Assembly: GCF_001662485.1 (NCBI RefSeq)
Contig: NZ_JMTM01000035.1
Coordinates: 124,001-188,000, forward strand
Reading direction: 5' to 3'
DNA length: 64,000 bases
DNA from: Flavobacterium succinicans
GTDB lineage: Bacteria; Bacteroidota; Bacteroidia; Flavobacteriales; Flavobacteriaceae
The stretch's first letter is position 1, and every line of letters begins with the position of its first letter. Shown piece after piece: positions 1-8,541 of the stretch. A program made the translations under genes and the position numbers. Below the pieces are notes generated by a model, which made no database searches, had not been told where the DNA came from, and saw only the letters and a program-made list of their open reading frames with translations.

Positions 1-222
1 AAGCTAAGGCTACAGCAACATAAAGACAATATTGAAACAAATAATAAAACATTTGCATCGAAATACACTATTGAATTTCTAGTCTATTATGAAAAATTCG
101 TTTGGGTTCAAGAAGCAATTGCAAAAGAAAAAGAATTAAAAAAATGGAGAAGAGATAAAAAACTTGCCTTAATTCGAGATTTTAATCCACAATTTGAATT
201 CTTAAATCATCATTTTGACTAA
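1..222 (+). CDS. GIY-YIG nuclease family protein, C-terminal part
   Basis: Frame 1 is open from the window edge to a TAA at 220-222, giving 73 residues of a protein whose start lies to the left. The visible part matches the C-terminal half of small stand-alone GIY-YIG endonuclease-like proteins: a FLVYYEKF strand, then EAIAKEKELKKWRRDKK, then a terminal NPQFE segment. The catalytic GIY and YIG residues would be in the missing N-terminal half, so activity cannot be judged. These proteins are usually about 80 to 100 residues long, so only a short piece is missing. Confidence 0.75.
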   Translation, partial: KLRLQQHKDNIETNNKTFASKYTIEFLVYYEKFVWVQEAIAKEKELKKWRRDKKLALIRDFNPQFEFLNHHFD

Positions 223-311
223 CCGTTGCCTTTTCAACGAAGGAAAAATACTTCACAAAGTAAGTATTGGTAAAAAATAATATACTATTTTAGTCGCATC
301 AATAAAAATCC

Positions 312-3300
312 ATGCAGAGCAACTTTACCTTTCTTCAACCCGAATTCCCAGAAATCTACCGAGAGATTGCAGAGGCCGAAAAACACACTTTTACAGCGCC
401 ACGTTATGCGGCCTTGTTGTGTAGGAGTACACTAGAAAAAACCTTGTTTTGGTTGTACAAAAACGATGAAGATTTAGAGTTGCCTTATGACACCAAATTA
501 GGTGCCCTACTCCACCACGAAAGTTTCAAAAACATCCTTAAACCAAGTATGTTGATGGAATTGGATGTCGTGCGCTTAAACGGAAACAATGCGGCTCATG
601 GTAAAACAGTCAAAGCGCTAGAAGCTTTGCAATCTTTAAAAAATAGCTTTCGCTTTTTGACTTTTTTAAGCAAATATTACAGCGAAAACAATCCCGATAT
701 TCCTGAGTTTGACGAAAGAGTAATTCCCTACGGAGATACCAATGACAAAAATGCCAAACAACTTCAGGCCTTGGCCGAAAAACTCGAACAAGAACGTGCC
801 GAAGCTCAAAAAGCAGTAAAAGAACAAGAAAAACTTGCCGAAGAAAATGAAGCATTACGCAAACAAGTAAACGAACAACTGCAACTAATTGCGGAACGAA
901 AAGAAGTACGTTTTCAGGAAATTGCTGTTGAACAAGCTATTCCAGAACTCACATCGGAACACCAAACACGCCTAACCCTAATCGATTTATTATTAAGGGA
1001 AGCCGGTTGGGATACGTTACGAAAAGGTCGCGAAATAGAATTCGAAGTAAGCGGAATGCCCTTAAGCACCAATCCTTCCGGAAAAGGTTTTGTGGATTAT
1101 GTTTTGTGGGGCGATAACGGTTTGCCTTTGGCGGTTGTAGAAGCCAAAAGCACCATTCATTCGGCCTCCAAAGGAAAGCACCAAGCCACTTTATATGCAG
1201 ATTGTTTAGAAAAAAGCACAGGACAACGTCCTATTATTTTTTACAGCAACGGGTTTGAAACCCACATTTGGGACGATACTTTTTATACTGACCGTAAGAT
1301 CCAAGGTTTTTATACCAAAGAAGAATTACAGGTGCTCATTGAAAGACGCTTTGCACGCAAGGATCTTAGAGAATTTCGGGTAAATACCGCTATTGCAGGA
1401 AGGTATTATCAATTGGAAGCCATCAAACGAGTGGCGGAACATTTGGTAACCACCCATCAAAACAAGCTCAAAGGAACCAGCAGAAAAGCCCTATTAGTCA
1501 TGGCAACCGGTAGCGGAAAAACAAGAACTGCTGCGGCAATGGTAGACCTGTTTACCAAATGCAACTGGGCCAAAAGAATCTTGTTTTTGGCCGACAGAAA
1601 TGCGTTGGTCACCCAAGCTAAGAATGCTTTCAAAGAACATTTGCCGCACTTGTCAAGTATTGACTTAACCGAAGAAAAAGAAGACCATGGCACTAGAGTC
1701 GTTTTCTCAACTTATCCCACCATTTTAAACAAAATCGACAGTCTCAAAAACGAAGACGAACGTTTTTATGGTGTGGGTCATTTTGATGTAATTATCATTG
1801 ATGAAGCGCACCGTTCTGTGTATCAAAAATACCAATCAATTTTCAATTATTTCGATGCCATTCTAATTGGATTGACAGCGACTCCCAAAAAAGAAATCGA
1901 TAAAAACACCTATGGCCTATTCGAAATTGAAGATGATAATCCAACCTACGCCTATGAATTGAACAAAGCGGTGGCAGATAATTATTTAAAACCACCCAAA
2001 GCGTTCAAAATTCCGCTGAAATTCCCAAGGGAAGGCATTGTGTATGAGGATTTATCAGAGAAAGATAAAGTCCGTTTCAAAGAACTATTCGGTGTGCAAT
2101 TTGGCGATGAAAACCAAGTTAGCAATGTGGACAAAAGCAAGATCAATACCTGGTTGTTCAATACAGATACTGTCGATAAAGTACTAGACTATTTGATGAC
2201 CAACGGTCAGAAAATTGCGGGAGGCGATAAACTCGGCAAGACGATTCTTTTTGCAAAAAACCACCAACACGCTGTTTTTATAGAGGATCGCTTTAATAAA
2301 AACTATCCGCAATACGGAGGCAATTTCCTAAGAGTAATTGATAATTACGAAGCCAAAGCACAAGACTTATTGGAGAAATTTTGTTTTGACAAAGGCGATG
2401 AAAAAGAGCCACAAATAGCCGTTTCTGTAGATATGATGGATACCGGTGTAGATGCACCAAGAGTATTGAATTTAGTGTTTTTCAAAGAAGTCAAATCCTA
2501 TTCAAAATACTGGCAAATGATTGGTCGAGGTACCCGTTTGTGTCCCAATATTTTTGCCCCGGGAAAAGACAAAGAATATTTCTTACTCTTTGATTTCTGT
2601 GGCAATTTTGAATATTTTGGAGACCATCCAGATGGAGAAACCCAAAAAAACACCCTTTCATTAGCACAACAAACCTTCCATACAAAACTGGAAATTGTGA
2701 TGGCAGTTCGTCAATTGCAAGACCCCACGGAGGAACAAGAACACATTCAAATTCAATTTACGGATGATTTGCATCAATTGGTAACTCATTTAGAAGAGAA
2801 CCGTTTTGAGGTGCGCAAACATTGGCGTTATGTTTTAGAATATAAAAATAGAGCGAGATGGAATAATTTGTTGCAGGGTGATGTACTCAACATACAAAGC
2901 AATTTATCCCATTTAGTCAATTACAGTCAAGACCAAGATGAATTTGCCAAACGATTTGATTTACTTGTTTATAAATTGCAACTGGCATTGATTACTGGCA
3001 ATAAAGCACAAGTAAGGTACATTTCCAATGTGCACGACATTGTGAACATGCTTTTTACCAAACGAAATATCCCTGCCGTACAAGCCAAAATTGAAACGAT
3101 CAAACAACTTCAAAATGAACAATTTTGGAGTACCGTTCATGTGCAACAATTGGAAGAAATCCGTTTAGAACTTCGGGATTTAGTCCATTTCTTAAAAGAT
3201 GAGAAGAAACTTGATCCAGTGTATACTTCATTCACAGATGAACTCGATGTAGCGATGGTGCAAGAAGTCGATCTTTTGGCAACCTACACTTCACTTCAAA

Positions 3301-3764
3301 GTTACAAAGACCGCGTAGAAGCCTTTATCAGAAAGAACAAATCCCACTTGGTGATTGATAAATTGTATAAAAACTTACCGATTACAGCAAACGAATTGGA
3401 AGTATTGGAACAATTTCTATTGCAAGAAGCTTTGGAAAGCAAAGACCGTTTTATCAAAGAGTATGGCGAACAACCGTTGGGTAAATTTGTTAGAAACATC
3501 ATTGGTCTGGACATCGAAGTAGCCAATCAATTGTTTGCCGACTTTATTTCTAAAGGCAATTTGAAGGCCAATCAAATTATGTTCATCCAAAAAATAATCC
3601 AATACCTCAACCAAAAAGGAGTAATTGAAAAACAATTACTTACACAAGCGCCATTTAACGAACAGCATGACCAAGGTGTTTTTGGCATTTTCCCAGAAGA
3701 AGATCAATTAATTAAAGTAATTCAAGTCATCCATCAGGTGAATGAAAATGCTATGTTTGCTTAA
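312..3764 (+). CDS. hsdR: Type I restriction enzyme R-subunit-like DEAD/DEAH helicase-nuclease
   Basis: This 1150-residue protein combines a DUF4145-like N-terminal domain (about 15-100), a Glu/Lys-rich coiled coil (about 145-200), a PD-(D/E)xK-type nuclease domain (about 220-340, D262 and the EAK motif at 277-279), a superfamily 2 helicase (Walker A ATGSGKT at 398-404, DEAH at 497-500, LTATPK near 521, arginine-finger motif QMIGRGTRL near 735) and a C-terminal extension like EcoEI R. In the family it translocates DNA by ATP hydrolysis and cleaves unmethylated DNA together with HsdM and HsdS. No HsdM or HsdS is adjacent: the left neighbour is a GIY-YIG gene and the right one a TonB receptor. 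It may act as an orphan, or with subunits encoded elsewhere. Confidence 0.85.
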   Translation: MQSNFTFLQPEFPEIYREIAEAEKHTFTAPRYAALLCRSTLEKTLFWLYKNDEDLELPYDTKLGALLHHESFKNILKPSMLMELDVVRLNGNNAAHGKTVKALEALQSLKNSFRFLTFLSKYYSENNPDIPEFDERVIPYGDTNDKNAKQLQALAEKLEQERAEAQKAVKEQEKLAEENEALRKQVNEQLQLIAERKEVRFQEIAVEQAIPELTSEHQTRLTLIDLLLREAGWDTLRKGREIEFEVSGMPLSTNPSGKGFVDYVLWGDNGLPLAVVEAKSTIHSASKGKHQATLYADCLEKSTGQRPIIFYSNGFETHIWDDTFYTDRKIQGFYTKEELQVLIERRFARKDLREFRVNTAIAGRYYQLEAIKRVAEHLVTTHQNKLKGTSRKALLVMATGSGKTRTAAAMVDLFTKCNWAKRILFLADRNALVTQAKNAFKEHLPHLSSIDLTEEKEDHGTRVVFSTYPTILNKIDSLKNEDERFYGVGHFDVIIIDEAHRSVYQKYQSIFNYFDAILIGLTATPKKEIDKNTYGLFEIEDDNPTYAYELNKAVADNYLKPPKAFKIPLKFPREGIVYEDLSEKDKVRFKELFGVQFGDENQVSNVDKSKINTWLFNTDTVDKVLDYLMTNGQKIAGGDKLGKTILFAKNHQHAVFIEDRFNKNYPQYGGNFLRVIDNYEAKAQDLLEKFCFDKGDEKEPQIAVSVDMMDTGVDAPRVLNLVFFKEVKSYSKYWQMIGRGTRLCPNIFAPGKDKEYFLLFDFCGNFEYFGDHPDGETQKNTLSLAQQTFHTKLEIVMAVRQLQDPTEEQEHIQIQFTDDLHQLVTHLEENRFEVRKHWRYVLEYKNRARWNNLLQGDVLNIQSNLSHLVNYSQDQDEFAKRFDLLVYKLQLALITGNKAQVRYISNVHDIVNMLFTKRNIPAVQAKIETIKQLQNEQFWSTVHVQQLEEIRLELRDLVHFLKDEKKLDPVYTSFTDELDVAMVQEVDLLATYTSLQSYKDRVEAFIRKNKSHLVIDKLYKNLPITANELEVLEQFLLQEALESKDRFIKEYGEQPLGKFVRNIIGLDIEVANQLFADFISKGNLKANQIMFIQKIIQYLNQKGVIEKQLLTQAPFNEQHDQGVFGIFPEEDQLIKVIQVIHQVNENAMFA

Positions 3765-4044
3765 TTTCTTTTTCCTTTCAATTGCCTCCAGCTTTAGCTG
3801 GAGTTTTGTGGATTGATTTCATAGGCTTTAGCCAAATAAAAGTAGCTAATTTTGACTAAAGCCTTTAAAAATTTCAATTTTACCCCCTCAACTATAGTTG
3901 GATGCAATTAATGTCCAAAAAAACACCTGATAGTTACACTATTTTAAGTAAATAGAACACTATATAGCGGTAACGGCATAAAAAATAAACTTCAGTAATC
4001 ATTCCGACTTGTTTGTCACGAATTTTACTTGTTACAAAAAAAAA
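3765..4044. repeat. Spacer with clustered palindromes (REP-like) after hsdR
   Basis: The spacer holds no gene but three inverted repeats in a row: a perfect 7-bp stem CTCCAGC/GCTGGAG with a TTTA loop at 3786-3803 followed by T-rich DNA; GGCTTTAGCCAAA near 3823 facing TTTTGACTAAAGCC near 3854; and CAACTATAGTTG near 3890. The first could terminate hsdR transcription. The set resembles REP-type palindromes seen between Bacteroidota genes; I did not see another copy in this window. The remainder up to the promoter block at 4045 shows nothing recognisable. Confidence 0.5.
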
Positions 4045-4084
4045 TACAATTCAATACGATTTTTCAACAACTCAACATTAACTG
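4045..4084 (+). promoter_or_regulatory. Candidate LytTR-type operator, copy A
   Basis: This 40-bp block recurs at 6507-6546 with a single mismatch (39 of 40 identical). Inside it an 11-mer of the form ACAAYTCAAYA occurs twice as a direct repeat, at 4046-4056 and 4067-4077, start to start 21 bp (9 of 11 identical). LytTR-domain regulators are known to bind two direct repeats of 9-10 bp with about 21-bp periodicity. The block ends 26 bp before the -7 box at 4110. There is no TTG at the expected -33 position, as expected for an activator-dependent promoter. The assignment to the LytTR regulator at 12722-13477 is inference. Confidence 0.6.
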
Positions 4085-4109
4085 ATTTTTAATAATCTTA
4101 TCCATCTTA

Positions 4110-4117
4110 TAAATTTG
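4110..4117 (+). promoter_or_regulatory. -7 promoter box of TonB receptor gene
   Basis: TAAATTTG matches the Bacteroidota -7 consensus TAnnTTTG and lies 22 bp before the ATG at 4139. No TTG is present about 20 bp upstream. Instead the 40-bp repeated block ends 26 bp upstream. Confidence 0.6.
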
Positions 4118-4138
4118 TGAAATCTTAATTTATAAAAG

Positions 4139-6475
4139 ATGAAAAAACACTTTATACTATTATTGATTTCAGCAATTTCTTTTGCTCAAAACAATAAGCA
4201 AAACATCCGTGGAATTGTTATTGATAAACTCACTCAAACACCTTTAATAGGTGCTACAGTTCAAATTATCAACTCCGAAAAACAAACCGTCACAGATGAA
4301 AAAGGGAACTATATTTTAACTGAAATCACACCAAATCGATATGAAATTAAGGTTTCGTTTGTGGGATATAAAGAAGTAACAATTCCTAATATAATAGTAA
4401 CTTCAGGTAAAGAAGTGGTTCTAGATATTACTATGGAAGATGAATATAAAAAACTAGATGAAGTAGTGATTACTTCTAAAAACAATGCTAGCACAGTAAA
4501 TAAATTAGCTTCTGTAAGTGCAAGGACATTTTCTACAGAAGAAGTAAACAGATATGCTGGCGGACGAAGTGACGCAGCTCGTTTAGTATCGAATTTTGCT
4601 GGAGTAAGTGCCACAAATGATAATAGAAATGATATTGTAATTAGAGGAAATTCACCCATTGGTGTACTTTGGAGAATTGATGGTATGAGTGTTACCAACC
4701 CAAATCATTTTGCAACAGCTGGAACAACTGGTGGAGCTGTGAGTGCAATTAACACAAATTTCTTAAAAAATTCAGACTTTTTCACTTCTGCTTTTCCTGC
4801 TGAATATGGAAATGCTACTGCAGGTGTTTTTGATTTAGGTTTTAGAAATGGAAACAATAAAAAAAGAGAAACAACAATTCAACTGGGTGTTATAACTGGT
4901 GCCGAAATTACTACCGAAGGTCCAATTAGTAAAGAAAAAGGTTCTTCTTACTTGGTAGGTTATCGATATACATTAGCCAGTTTAGCACAAGCCGTTGGAG
5001 TAAACATTGGTACAACTGCAACTCCTTCTTTTCAAGATTTGTCGTTTAAAATTAATGGTAGCACTTCGTCAATAGGCAAATTTTCGGCTTTTGGAATTTT
5101 GGCTACTTCATCAATAAGTTTGGATAATGGAGGTGGTTTATTTGGTGGGAATGGTTCTGTAGATTTAGGAAGTAAAATAGGAATTTTTGGAGTAAATCAT
5201 TTCAAACAAATTAATACCAATTCTAATATTAGCACCACTATTGGATTAAATTATTCGGAATCAGAACAAGACAATTCAGATACTAATAAAATGACAAATG
5301 TTTCTATTCTAACAGAAGAAATTAATTTTAAAAATTCTGGTATTGTAATAGCTACAAATTATAGTTCTAAATTAAATTCTAATTTATTCTTAAAAGCTGG
5401 ATTACAAAACGAATTTATTGGAACTGACCAATTTTATAGATATAGAAAGAACGAAATGGAACCTTGGACAAAGCAATTAGACGGAAATAATAATACAAGT
5501 TTAAGTCAAGGTTATGCACATTTAAAATATAGATTTGGCGAAAAAACAACTTTAAATGCAGGTTTACATTCACAGTATTTTCATTTAAATAGTTCATTTG
5601 CCATAGAACCAAGATTGGGTTTTATTTACAATATAAATAATAAAAGTAGTCTAAATTTCGGATACGGATTACATGCGCAAAACCAACCTATTGCCACCTA
5701 TTTTGTTCAAAATACTGATGCAAGTGGAGTCATTACTCAAACTAATAAAAATTTAGACTTTACAAAAAGCCATCATTTCGTTATGGGATACAACATCAAT
5801 CCATTTAAAGATTGGCGCTTAAAAGCCGAAGTGTATTATCAATATTTATATGATGTTCCTGTCAATAATTTTTCAAGTGATTATTCTATTTTGAATACCG
5901 GAGCTAGTTTTAAATTAGATTTAGAAGATAATTTAGTAAACTCTGGAACAGGTAAAAATTATGGTGTAGAACTAACTATTGAAAAATTCTTTAGTAATGG
6001 ATATTATGGATTATTTACTTCATCAATATACGATTCTAAATATACAGCAAGTGATGATATAGAAAGAAACACAGCTTTTAATGGAAAATATGTGTTTAAT
6101 ATTTTAGGTGGTAAAGAATGGAAAGTAGGTAAAGAAAATAGAAATGCGTTTTCAGTAGATGTAAAATTTACCAATGCAGGCGGAAGAGCATACACACCAA
6201 TTGATTTAGCAAGTTCGCAGGCAGCTGGTAATGAAGTGTTATCTTCTAATGTATATTCCGATTTTTATAAGAATTACTATCGTTTAGATATCAAAGCAGG
6301 ATTTGTGATCAATAGCAAAAATAAAAAACTATCTCAAACTATTTCGCTTGATATTCAAAATGTTACCAATCATAATAATGTATTTTCTCAGTCTTATGAT
6401 AGACAAAGAAATACAATAAATTATACCTATCAATTAGGACTTTTCCCCAACTTATTATATAAAATTCAGTTTTAA
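4139..6475 (+). CDS. TonB-dependent receptor with carboxypeptidase-regulatory-like N-terminal domain
   Basis: The 778-residue outer-membrane protein has a signal peptide ending near residue 16 (ISFAQ), a CarboxypepD_reg-like domain (about 22-105), a plug domain (about 120-235, with VIRGNSPIG and WRIDGM) and a beta-barrel ending in the aromatic C-terminus LLYKIQF. Such receptors import scarce ligands through the outer membrane using TonB energy. No SusD partner is adjacent, so a sugar role is unlikely. It opens a locus with YHYH, SCO and HupE/UreJ-like genes, suggesting a metal or metal-complex ligand (inference). Its promoter carries the repeated operator-like block. Its 3' part is closely related to the pseudogene at 8542-8982. 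Confidence 0.9.
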   Translation: MKKHFILLLISAISFAQNNKQNIRGIVIDKLTQTPLIGATVQIINSEKQTVTDEKGNYILTEITPNRYEIKVSFVGYKEVTIPNIIVTSGKEVVLDITMEDEYKKLDEVVITSKNNASTVNKLASVSARTFSTEEVNRYAGGRSDAARLVSNFAGVSATNDNRNDIVIRGNSPIGVLWRIDGMSVTNPNHFATAGTTGGAVSAINTNFLKNSDFFTSAFPAEYGNATAGVFDLGFRNGNNKKRETTIQLGVITGAEITTEGPISKEKGSSYLVGYRYTLASLAQAVGVNIGTTATPSFQDLSFKINGSTSSIGKFSAFGILATSSISLDNGGGLFGGNGSVDLGSKIGIFGVNHFKQINTNSNISTTIGLNYSESEQDNSDTNKMTNVSILTEEINFKNSGIVIATNYSSKLNSNLFLKAGLQNEFIGTDQFYRYRKNEMEPWTKQLDGNNNTSLSQGYAHLKYRFGEKTTLNAGLHSQYFHLNSSFAIEPRLGFIYNINNKSSLNFGYGLHAQNQPIATYFVQNTDASGVITQTNKNLDFTKSHHFVMGYNINPFKDWRLKAEVYYQYLYDVPVNNFSSDYSILNTGASFKLDLEDNLVNSGTGKNYGVELTIEKFFSNGYYGLFTSSIYDSKYTASDDIERNTAFNGKYVFNILGGKEWKVGKENRNAFSVDVKFTNAGGRAYTPIDLASSQAAGNEVLSSNVYSDFYKNYYRLDIKAGFVINSKNKKLSQTISLDIQNVTNHNNVFSQSYDRQRNTINYTYQLGLFPNLLYKIQF

Positions 6476-6506
6476 GAAATAATTAAAATATTGAAAGTAA
6501 TTATTT

Positions 6507-6546
6507 TACAATTCAATACGATTTTTCAACAACTCAACAGTAACTG
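6507..6546 (+). promoter_or_regulatory. Candidate LytTR-type operator, copy B
   Basis: The block is nearly identical (39/40) to 4045-4084. The 11-mer direct repeats are at 6508-6518 and 6529-6539, again 21 bp apart. The block ends 26 bp before the -7 box at 6572, exactly as in copy A, although the DNA between block and box is not conserved. Conserved position without conserved intervening sequence argues for a functional operator rather than a simple duplication of the promoter region. Confidence 0.6.
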
Positions 6547-6571
6547 CTTATTAATAAAGTTATTAACTTTA

Positions 6572-6579
6572 TACATTTG
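6572..6579 (+). promoter_or_regulatory. -7 promoter box of YHYH lipoprotein operon
   Basis: TACATTTG fits TAnnTTTG and lies 24 bp before the ATG at 6603. No TTG stands at the -33 position. It would drive the YHYH/MORN/SCO gene trio. Confidence 0.55.
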
Positions 6580-6602
6580 AAAAAACTTAATATGAATAAG
6601 CT

Positions 6603-7370
6603 ATGAAAAAATTTAAAACAAGTATTTTGGTTTGTCTAGGAATTACTATCTTCCAAACTAGTTGTAGTAGTTCTGACAGTTCTTCCGATGATTCTTCTAA
6701 CACTTTAGAAGTACCGGCTGTTTATAAAAAAATATACGGGGCGACCAGTATCACCAGTGATGGAACCTATATTTATATTAAAACTAAAAACCTTCCGGAT
6801 CACAAAAGCCCTTATTATGCAACAACAAACGCATTGTACGAAGCCTACACTGGAACTACCTTTGGAGGAAATACTTTTGCTAAAAATCCAAATTCAATTG
6901 TTGAACAAACGGCTACAATGAAAATTCCTTTGAATCCTACGGTTGCTTCTACTCATGCTGCAACGCCTTTGGGAGCAATGGGAATTGCTTTAAACGGAGT
7001 TGCCTTGTTTAATCAATATGCAGGACCGAACAATCAAGCTTTGACAAGCGAAATTGCTTCTTTCGACAAATATTACGGACATCCACAACAGCAAGGGGTG
7101 TATCATTATCATGTGGAACCATTGTATTTAACAACCGTAAAATCTACTAAATCAGGATTGATGGGATTTTTATTGGATGGATTTCCTGTTTATGGACCAA
7201 AAGAGGAAAGTGGAACTACGGTCACTAATGCCATTTTAGATGTATATCACGGTCATACTCATGCAACGGTTGATTATCCAAACGGAATTTATCATTACCA
7301 TTTTACAGACGAAGCACCCTATTTAAATGGAAACGGCTTTTATGGAACACCAGGAACGATTACTCAGTAA
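6603..7370 (+). CDS. YHYH domain-containing lipoprotein 1
   Basis: The 255-residue protein has a lipoprotein signal (FQTSC, C21) followed by a Ser/Asp-rich linker. The YHYH family motif occurs twice, at residues 167-170 and 230-233, with HGHTH at 216-220 between them and the conserved GFLLDGFPVYGP segment before it. The density of His and Tyr suggests metal binding; the biochemical role of the family is not established. It follows a copy of the 40-bp operator-like block, and its stop codon abuts the ATG of the next gene with no gap, so the genes are surely co-transcribed. A paralogue lies at 9570-10553. Confidence 0.85.
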   Translation: MKKFKTSILVCLGITIFQTSCSSSDSSSDDSSNTLEVPAVYKKIYGATSITSDGTYIYIKTKNLPDHKSPYYATTNALYEAYTGTTFGGNTFAKNPNSIVEQTATMKIPLNPTVASTHAATPLGAMGIALNGVALFNQYAGPNNQALTSEIASFDKYYGHPQQQGVYHYHVEPLYLTTVKSTKSGLMGFLLDGFPVYGPKEESGTTVTNAILDVYHGHTHATVDYPNGIYHYHFTDEAPYLNGNGFYGTPGTITQ

Positions 7371-7940
7371 ATGAAATTTATTCTTCAGGTTTTTTTATTG
7401 CTTTTTGTTTGTTCCTGCTCAAATAATGAGTCAAAGGTTCCCAAAAGATATGTATTAAAATCATCAAATGAAATTAGCATACTAAATGATGTGGTTTACT
7501 TTAATAAGGATAAATTTTCGGGCTATCTATTTGACGTTTATCCGAATAAAGACACGATTTCTGTTGAAGGTTTTGTTGATGGAAAACTAGAGGGTAATTG
7601 CAAAAAATGGTATCCCAATAAGCAACTTTTAGAAGAACGCTTTTATTCTAAAGGGAGAAAAAATGGAAAGCAAATTGCTTATTGGTTAAACGGAAAGAAA
7701 CGATTTGAGTTCATGGCAGTCAATGATGCTTATGAAGGCGAATTAAGAGAATGGGCATTTGATGGAAAATTGAGTCATTTGGGACATTTCAAAAACGGAC
7801 AAGAAGAAGGTGCTCAAAAATTATGGTATGATACTGGCAAAATTAGAGCCAATTATGTAATTATAAATGGAAAAAGATATGGATTATTGGGAACAAAAAA
7901 TTGCAAAAATGTATCGGATAGTATTTTTAGTGTTAAGTAG
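7371..7940 (+). CDS. MORN-repeat (YwqK-like) lipoprotein
   Basis: The 189-residue protein has a lipobox near residue 16 (FVCSC), then several short repeats of the MORN_2 type (for example GKLEGNCKKWYPN, GRKNGKQIAYWLNGKKRF, GQEEGAQKLWYDTGKI). Proteins with this repeat are often labelled YwqK-family antitoxin, but the lipoprotein signal and the neighbours do not support a toxin-antitoxin role. It directly abuts the YHYH gene upstream and overlaps the SCO gene downstream by 32 bp in another frame. Its function is unknown. Confidence 0.75.
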   Translation: MKFILQVFLLLFVCSCSNNESKVPKRYVLKSSNEISILNDVVYFNKDKFSGYLFDVYPNKDTISVEGFVDGKLEGNCKKWYPNKQLLEERFYSKGRKNGKQIAYWLNGKKRFEFMAVNDAYEGELREWAFDGKLSHLGHFKNGQEEGAQKLWYDTGKIRANYVIINGKRYGLLGTKNCKNVSDSIFSVK

Positions 7941-8541
7941 TGTTGTCCTATTAAGTTGTTCAAAGAAAAATGACGTAGCCATTCATTTACCTTATTACAA
8001 CGAGCCCACTTTTTCGCCTCTTTTTATTACTGATACTTCTGAAATAACACATACAATTGCTGATTTTAAATTTTTAAACCAAGATAGCGTTTTCATTTCT
8101 CAAAAAGATATTGAAGGCAAAATTCACATTGCTAATTTTATTTTTACAACCTGTGGCAGCATTTGTCCCATAATGACCACTAACCTTAAAATCGTAAATG
8201 ATAGCTTAAAAAATCATTCTGATATCGTTTTACTTTCTTATTCTGTAACGCCTTGGATTGACTCGCCAACTGTTCTAAAAAATTATAAGAAACAAAAACA
8301 AATTGCAAACCCCAATTGGCATTTTTTGACAGGTGCTAAAAATGATATTTATCGTTTAGCACGTAAATCATATTTTGCCGAAGAAGATATTGGCTTCAGC
8401 AAAGACAGTTCCGAATTTTTGCATACCGAACACTTTATTTTGGTCGATAAAACCAAAAGAATAAGAGGAATATACAATGGTACGTTGGCATTAGAAATGC
8501 AGCAAATGCTCGAAGATATTAAGTCTTTAGAAAAAGAATAA
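7909..8541 (+). CDS. SCO1/SenC-family lipoprotein (copper chaperone/thiol redox)
   Basis: The likely start is the ATG at 7909, which places a lipoprotein signal (VVLLSCSKK, C17) at the N-terminus; an upstream in-frame ATG at 7867 would bury it. The 210-residue protein has the SCO thioredoxin-like fold, with CGSICP (C82, C86) as the CxxxC copper/thiol motif and a distal His in TEHFILVD. SCO proteins deliver copper to, or reduce cysteines of, Cu-A type centres. It overlaps the upstream MORN gene by 32 bp. No cytochrome oxidase gene is nearby, so a role tied to the YHYH/HupE locus is more likely here (inference). Confidence 0.85.
   Translation: MYRIVFLVLSSVVLLSCSKKNDVAIHLPYYNEPTFSPLFITDTSEITHTIADFKFLNQDSVFISQKDIEGKIHIANFIFTTCGSICPIMTTNLKIVNDSLKNHSDIVLLSYSVTPWIDSPTVLKNYKKQKQIANPNWHFLTGAKNDIYRLARKSYFAEEDIGFSKDSSEFLHTEHFILVDKTKRIRGIYNGTLALEMQQMLEDIKSLEKE

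Noticed and set aside
4309-4698. Minus-strand open frame of 129 codons
   Set aside because: Antisense to the TonB-dependent receptor; composition is that of a shadow frame.
7371-8541. Toxin-antitoxin pair (YwqK-like antitoxin and overlapping gene)
   Set aside because: The overlapping gene is an SCO1/SenC lipoprotein with CxxxC, and both proteins are exported lipoproteins.
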